Assembly: GCA_964420455.1 (NCBI GenBank)
Contig: CAYQTO010000009.1
Location: 1-47,745 of the forward strand
Reading direction: 5' to 3'
Length of the DNA: 47,745 nt
DNA from: CAYQTO01 sp964420455
Lineage (GTDB): Bacteria > Sumerlaeota > Sumerlaeia > SLMS01
This document shows, piece after piece, positions 44,792 to 47,745 of this stretch. The notes beneath the pieces were generated by a model that had not been told where the DNA came from, did not search any database, and saw only the letters and a list, made by a program, of their open reading frames with translations. The stretch's first letter is position 1. Each line of letters starts with the position of its first letter. Both the position numbers and the translations under genes were made by a program.

Positions 44792-45463
44792 TCATCCGTC
44801 GGTGGATGGATCGCCATTGGCCGCACGCACGCGGGCGTCGTGGGCCTCGCGCAACTGCTCCAGCCCGGCCTCCACCTCGCCAACGAACTCCTCCGCCTCC
44901 GCCTCCGTTGGCATCTCCAGCCCGTAGCAGGCCTTGTTGAAGGCTGGGGTGCCGCGATCGAGAAGCTGGTCAAGGCGGGGAGCCTCCTGCGCGAGCCGCG
45001 CCCAGTACTCCTCCGCGGTCTCGTGGTCTTCCCGTCCGAAGCCAAGGCGGCCGACCTGCTCGGCGAACTGGCGGAAAGCGGCGAGAATGCGCTCGCGGGT
45101 GCCTTCGACATCCGCCAGCGACAACCCCAACGCCTCGCCCACCGGCGCGGACCGCTCGCCCAGTGTCGACGCCAGCATCCCCTCCGGGCTTTCCACCCGG
45201 CCGCCCCGCCGACGCAGCTTCTTGTCCAGCCAGTTCAACAGCAACAGCAGCGCGATGATCCCGACGACCAGGAAGAACGACTGCCAGAGGACCTCGCTGT
45301 AGGAGAGATAGACGGTGCTGCCATCGCGCTCGATCAGGCCCGGCTCGGTCACGAGCCTCCGTGGTGTCATCGCCCCGCCGAGGAGCCAGATTACCGCGTA
45401 CCCGGCGAGCGGAGGAAGGGCGAGCGGCAGCAGGCTGCGGCGTGCGGCGGACCACAGGTCGAT
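44792..45463 (-). CDS. DUF4129-like membrane protein of DUF58 operon, probable AUC start
   Basis: About 223 residues if begun at ATC 45463; 192 if begun at ATG 45370. The sequence after the preceding gene's TAG is open in the same frame and codon-typical (28 of 32 third positions G or C). It encodes a plausible signal anchor (IDLWSAARRSLLPLALPPLA). GAGGAG sits exactly 6 nt before the ATC. A second helix (FFLVVGIIALLLLLNWL) and a C-terminal cytosolic domain (ETAEEYWARLAQEAP, FNKACYGLEMPTEAEAE) resemble DUF4129. It belongs with the DUF58 gene; the exact role is unknown. Confidence 0.75.
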   Translation of the reverse strand: MDLWSAARRSLLPLALPPLAGYAVIWLLGGAMTPRRLVTEPGLIERDGSTVYLSYSEVLWQSFFLVVGIIALLLLLNWLDKKLRRRGGRVESPEGMLASTLGERSAPVGEALGLSLADVEGTRERILAAFRQFAEQVGRLGFGREDHETAEEYWARLAQEAPRLDQLLDRGTPAFNKACYGLEMPTEAEAEEFVGEVEAGLEQLREAHDARVRAANGDPSTDG

Positions 45464-45466
45464 GCC

Positions 45467-46045
45467 CTACTCCTCGCCGTAGGTCTCCACGCGAAAGCGC
45501 AAGTGGCCCACCCGGACCGCGAGGAGAATCGCGAAGAAGCCGCCGCACACCAGCCACGGGGGAGGAAGCGGGTCGGCGAAGCCCGCCTGCCACAGGAGCA
45601 GCGCCCCGCACAACGCGATGACCCGCCCCACATGCACGGCGTCGACCGCGAAGAGGCAGATATAGACGAGATAGATCGCGAAGGACATCTCGATGGGTCC
45701 GAGTTCAAAGACCAGTCCGGGGATCACCAACACGCCAACGTGGGTGAGGAAGATGGCAAACCGCTCACGATACTGAAACTGGCGAAAGAGGTCGACCAGC
45801 ACGATGCGGAGCGTCTGGGCAACCATCAGGGCCGCCACACACAGCACTCCGATCCCCCCCGAGAGCCCGAGCCCGGCGGTGCCCAGCCCGTGAAACAGCA
45901 CCAGGAGGGTGGCGAAGCAAAGAAGCGCCAGCGACGCGACGTGAAAGCGCTCGAGCCATTCGACGGAGGCGCGGGCGCGCTCCTGGCGGTCGAGCAACTC
46001 CACGAGGTACTCGCGCGGGTCATTGTAGGGAAGCTCGGCGCTCAC
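45467..46045 (-). CDS. Multi-pass membrane protein of DUF58 operon
   Basis: A 192-residue protein I cannot assign. The N-terminal 35 residues are charged (DPREYLVELLDRQERARA). Five or six hydrophobic segments follow (VASLALLCFATLLVLFHG, GIGVLCVAALMVAQTLRIV, MSFAIYLVYICLFAVDAV, ALCGALLLWQAGFA, WLVCGGFFAILLAV). It may be the counterpart of the membrane domain of TgpA-type proteins, here without the transglutaminase. The GTG at 46045 overlaps the DUF58 TGA (GTGA), so the two are coupled. It ends at TAG 45469-45467 in the same frame as the next gene. Confidence 0.8.
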   Translation of the reverse strand: MSAELPYNDPREYLVELLDRQERARASVEWLERFHVASLALLCFATLLVLFHGLGTAGLGLSGGIGVLCVAALMVAQTLRIVLVDLFRQFQYRERFAIFLTHVGVLVIPGLVFELGPIEMSFAIYLVYICLFAVDAVHVGRVIALCGALLLWQAGFADPLPPPWLVCGGFFAILLAVRVGHLRFRVETYGEE

Positions 46046-47337
46046 GGCATCTCCTCGCGCTCGAGGCCCTGCAGGAGCGCCTGCTCCATGCTGCGCGCCC
46101 GGCGCACCACGTGGACCTGGGCGCCGAGGATACGCACGCGCCGGACGATCTCCTCGAGAGGCAGCGCCCCGTGGTGCCGCTCCTCCTGGTCGCGGTAGAT
46201 CTTGATGAAGGCCCGGTCGTCGATCAGCACGACGATGGGAAGTATTTGTCTATACAGGAGGCGTCCGAGGGCACGTGCGATGGAGTCGAACTCCACGGTG
46301 GTCGCGCCCAGCAGCAACACCGCCGTGCTCCCCCGCGGGAGGGACTTGGCATGGTCGCTTACAACCTCGGGGAGGGCCGAGTCTCCCTCCGGCTTGAGGA
46401 ACACCAACCGGTCCAGCAGCGCGACGAGGTGCGACATCCCCGCGCCCGGCGGAAGGAAGTCGATCACCGAGCCGACGGAAAGGAGGCTCACCCGGTGGCC
46501 CCGTTCCACCGCCCGCTTGGCCATGCTCGCGCAGCACTTGATCCCGTATTCCACAGACGTCTGGTCGCCGATGCCAACCAGTCCCTGGCGGCCGAGATCG
46601 AGGAAGAAGGTCACCAGCGTGGTGCGTTCCTCCTCGAACTCCTTGACCATGGGCCGGCCATGGCGGGCGGTCGACCGCCAGTGGATCAGCCGCGTCGGAT
46701 CCCCCGGTCGGTACTCGCGGATGCCGGCGAACTCCTCGCTCGCGCCGACCCGCGGTTTGATCTCGAGCCCCACATGCGGGAGCGTCCCCTCGCCGAGAAG
46801 TCGTGTCGAGGCGAGGTCCACCGCCTGAGGGTACACCATCAGATCCGTGAAAACATCGATCGTAAGCTGGCGCGGGAAAAACCCGAAAGCGTCATACGCC
46901 TGAATGCTGACAGGCCCAAGGACGTACAGCCCGCGGCGGTGTTCGCACAGGCCGAAGAAGCCGATGGTGGTGATCATGCCACGGCGCATCTCGCACTCGA
47001 TCAGACGCCGCAGCCTGCTGGTGGTTGAGGGCGGGAAGTAGTCCTCGACGAGCAACAGCTCGGGCGCGGCGCGATCGACCGCCTCCAGCTCGAGCGACAC
47101 CACCACCGAGTTGCCCTGGAAGACTCGCTCGTGATGATGTCGGCGGACCTTCATGTGCTTGAGCAGCCGCGCCGATTCCGCCAGCGCCACCCCGAGGCTG
47201 GCGATGCACATGATGCTGATGCCGAGGAGGAGCGGCGAACGGGCCGCAATGCCGAGAACCATCGCCACGGTGGCGATCATGACGACCGTGTTGCGGGGCT
47301 TGAGGAAATGGAAGACCTGGCCGGGGTTGGCGATCAC
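46042..47337 (-). CDS. DUF58 domain protein
   Basis: About 431 residues. Two membrane segments (VVMIATVAMVLGIAA, LLLGISIMCIASLGVAL) precede a long soluble part with the DUF58 signature REYRPGDPTRLIHWRSTARH and VKEFEEERTTLVTFFLDLGR, in a VWA-like fold. Family members sit with MoxR AAA ATPases and are thought to act in chaperone or envelope assembly, but the role is not settled. No moxR lies within the window on either side. GTG 47337 is the first credible start. The GTATAGAC word encodes Tyr-Arg (AGA) near residue 362. Confidence 0.9.
   Translation of the reverse strand: MIANPGQVFHFLKPRNTVVMIATVAMVLGIAARSPLLLGISIMCIASLGVALAESARLLKHMKVRRHHHERVFQGNSVVVSLELEAVDRAAPELLLVEDYFPPSTTSRLRRLIECEMRRGMITTIGFFGLCEHRRGLYVLGPVSIQAYDAFGFFPRQLTIDVFTDLMVYPQAVDLASTRLLGEGTLPHVGLEIKPRVGASEEFAGIREYRPGDPTRLIHWRSTARHGRPMVKEFEEERTTLVTFFLDLGRQGLVGIGDQTSVEYGIKCCASMAKRAVERGHRVSLLSVGSVIDFLPPGAGMSHLVALLDRLVFLKPEGDSALPEVVSDHAKSLPRGSTAVLLLGATTVEFDSIARALGRLLYRQILPIVVLIDDRAFIKIYRDQEERHHGALPLEEIVRRVRILGAQVHVVRRARSMEQALLQGLEREEMP
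46248..46255 (-). repeat. GTATAGAC word, copy 14
   Basis: Flanks T/A on its own strand. Sense in the DUF58 gene; Tyr-Arg with AGA. Confidence 0.9.
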
Positions 47338-47433
47338 CGGTTGCGCCCCCTCGTCGGGCGGGGCTGCCGCGGGGCAAGGACGCCCGGCCCGGCGGCCATC
47401 GCGAAAATGAGCCGCGGCGAGGCCATAAGGAAC

Positions 47434-47745
47434 CTAGTAGGTGATAACCCCGGCGAGGACGTTGTCGCGCTGGACGCGGGCCTTCTCGTAAAGCGCCGGG
47501 GCGCGGTCGATCGGCATTCGATCCGTGATGAGCGGACTCACCTGGACCTTGCGGTCGGCGACGAGGCGGCAGAAGCAGTCCATGTTGGCACGCTCGGTCC
47601 ATCGGGCGATTGTTCGCGGATAACCGGCGCCGGCCACCTCGAAGGCGCGGTCGCCGGCACCCGGGCCGCCCGCCACGGCGCTGCGGATGACGGCGTCCTT
47701 TCGGCGCAGGGCATCGAGATCGACTCCGCGCCCGAGGGGCACGCC
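47434..47745 (-). CDS. C-terminal part of a zinc-type alcohol dehydrogenase
   Basis: A gene that continues past the window's end; only about 103 residues are visible. The closing segment (AGAGYPRTIARWTERANMDC, LVADRKVQVSPLITDRMPID, LAGVITY) matches the end of the MDR dehydrogenase domain, such as that of bi-domain oxidoreductases from polysaccharide clusters. Here the protein ends right after that domain, with no Gfo/Idh/MocA half. The cofactor- and zinc-binding region is outside the window. It is 96 nt upstream of the DUF58 start. Confidence 0.75.
   Translation of the reverse strand, partial: GVPLGRGVDLDALRRKDAVIRSAVAGGPGAGDRAFEVAGAGYPRTIARWTERANMDCFCRLVADRKVQVSPLITDRMPIDRAPALYEKARVQRDNVLAGVITY

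Noticed and set aside
43040..46198. A 1052-codon open frame on the plus strand opposite the transporter and DUF58 genes
   Set aside because: Antisense shadow. It runs through three real minus-strand genes, with Arg/Gly/Glu-rich low-complexity translation, as high-GC third positions produce.
1..47745. tRNA, rRNA, CRISPR, transposase or phage genes
   Set aside because: Read for conserved tRNA T-loops, rRNA stretches, regular repeats and recombinase motifs on both strands; none were seen.

Overview
This is a gene-dense, high-GC (about 64 to 65 percent by eye) bacterial chromosomal segment with about 39 protein-coding genes on both strands. I saw no rRNA, tRNA, CRISPR array, insertion sequence or phage gene. 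The export-type LPS ATPase LptB, the lipoprotein signals and the periplasmic enzymes point to a diderm (Gram-negative) heterotroph. The gene mix (WD40-fused serine/threonine kinase, XPB helicase with its partner, DUF547, DUF58 operon, three GH13 enzymes) fits a poorly cultured lineage such as Sumerlaeota or a Planctomycetota-like group, but nothing here fixes the phylum.

Layout. 1-2070: end of an unknown gene, then a glycosyltransferase-methyltransferase fusion coupled to a YjbQ-family protein (minus strand). 2136-8647: WD40 kinase, a one-domain voltage-gated cation channel, and a radical SAM enzyme coupled to a cysteine-rich membrane protein. 8790-10680: LptB facing FxsA and a YfcE-type phosphodiesterase. 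10808-13857: a four-gene plus-strand run (methyltransferase, unknown, sulfotransferase, glycosyltransferase), probably for surface glycan modification. 13913-17611: DUF547, DUF72, MscS channel, HisG. 17627-24283 and on to 28847: UDP-xylose synthase, XPB helicase and partner, RNase PH, a hydroxyacid dehydrogenase, and the MetG and ArgS synthetases.

28855-41531 is an alpha-glucan uptake and degradation locus. A minus-strand operon encodes a secreted amylase, two permeases, a binding lipoprotein and a GNAT protein, and every junction is a 4-nt start/stop overlap. Beside it lie a probable lipoprotein amylase, a cytosolic GH13 enzyme and a secreted esterase. A GH13 at the surface, one in the periplasm and one in the cytosol would let the cell process glucan on both sides of the inner membrane. 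The MalG-type permease carries a roughly 175-residue insertion that resembles a CBM48/E-set domain. 41612-47745: homocysteine methyltransferase, pterin dehydratase, a DASS transporter with TrkA-C domains, a DUF58 operon and the end of a zinc-type dehydrogenase.

The most striking signal is not a gene. The 10-mer YGTATAGACR occurs 14 times, in both orientations and always inside coding sequence, where base composition predicts about half a copy of its 8-base core. It leaves the protein signatures VYT, YR and RID and forces otherwise rare ATA and AGA codons. It behaves like an interspersed genome signature word, comparable to a DNA uptake sequence or the cyanobacterial HIP1, and I do not recognise it from any described system. 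Other notable points are a probable AUC start codon at 45463, three convergent gene pairs that share a single CTAG as both stop codons, and a channel selectivity filter of calcium-channel type.
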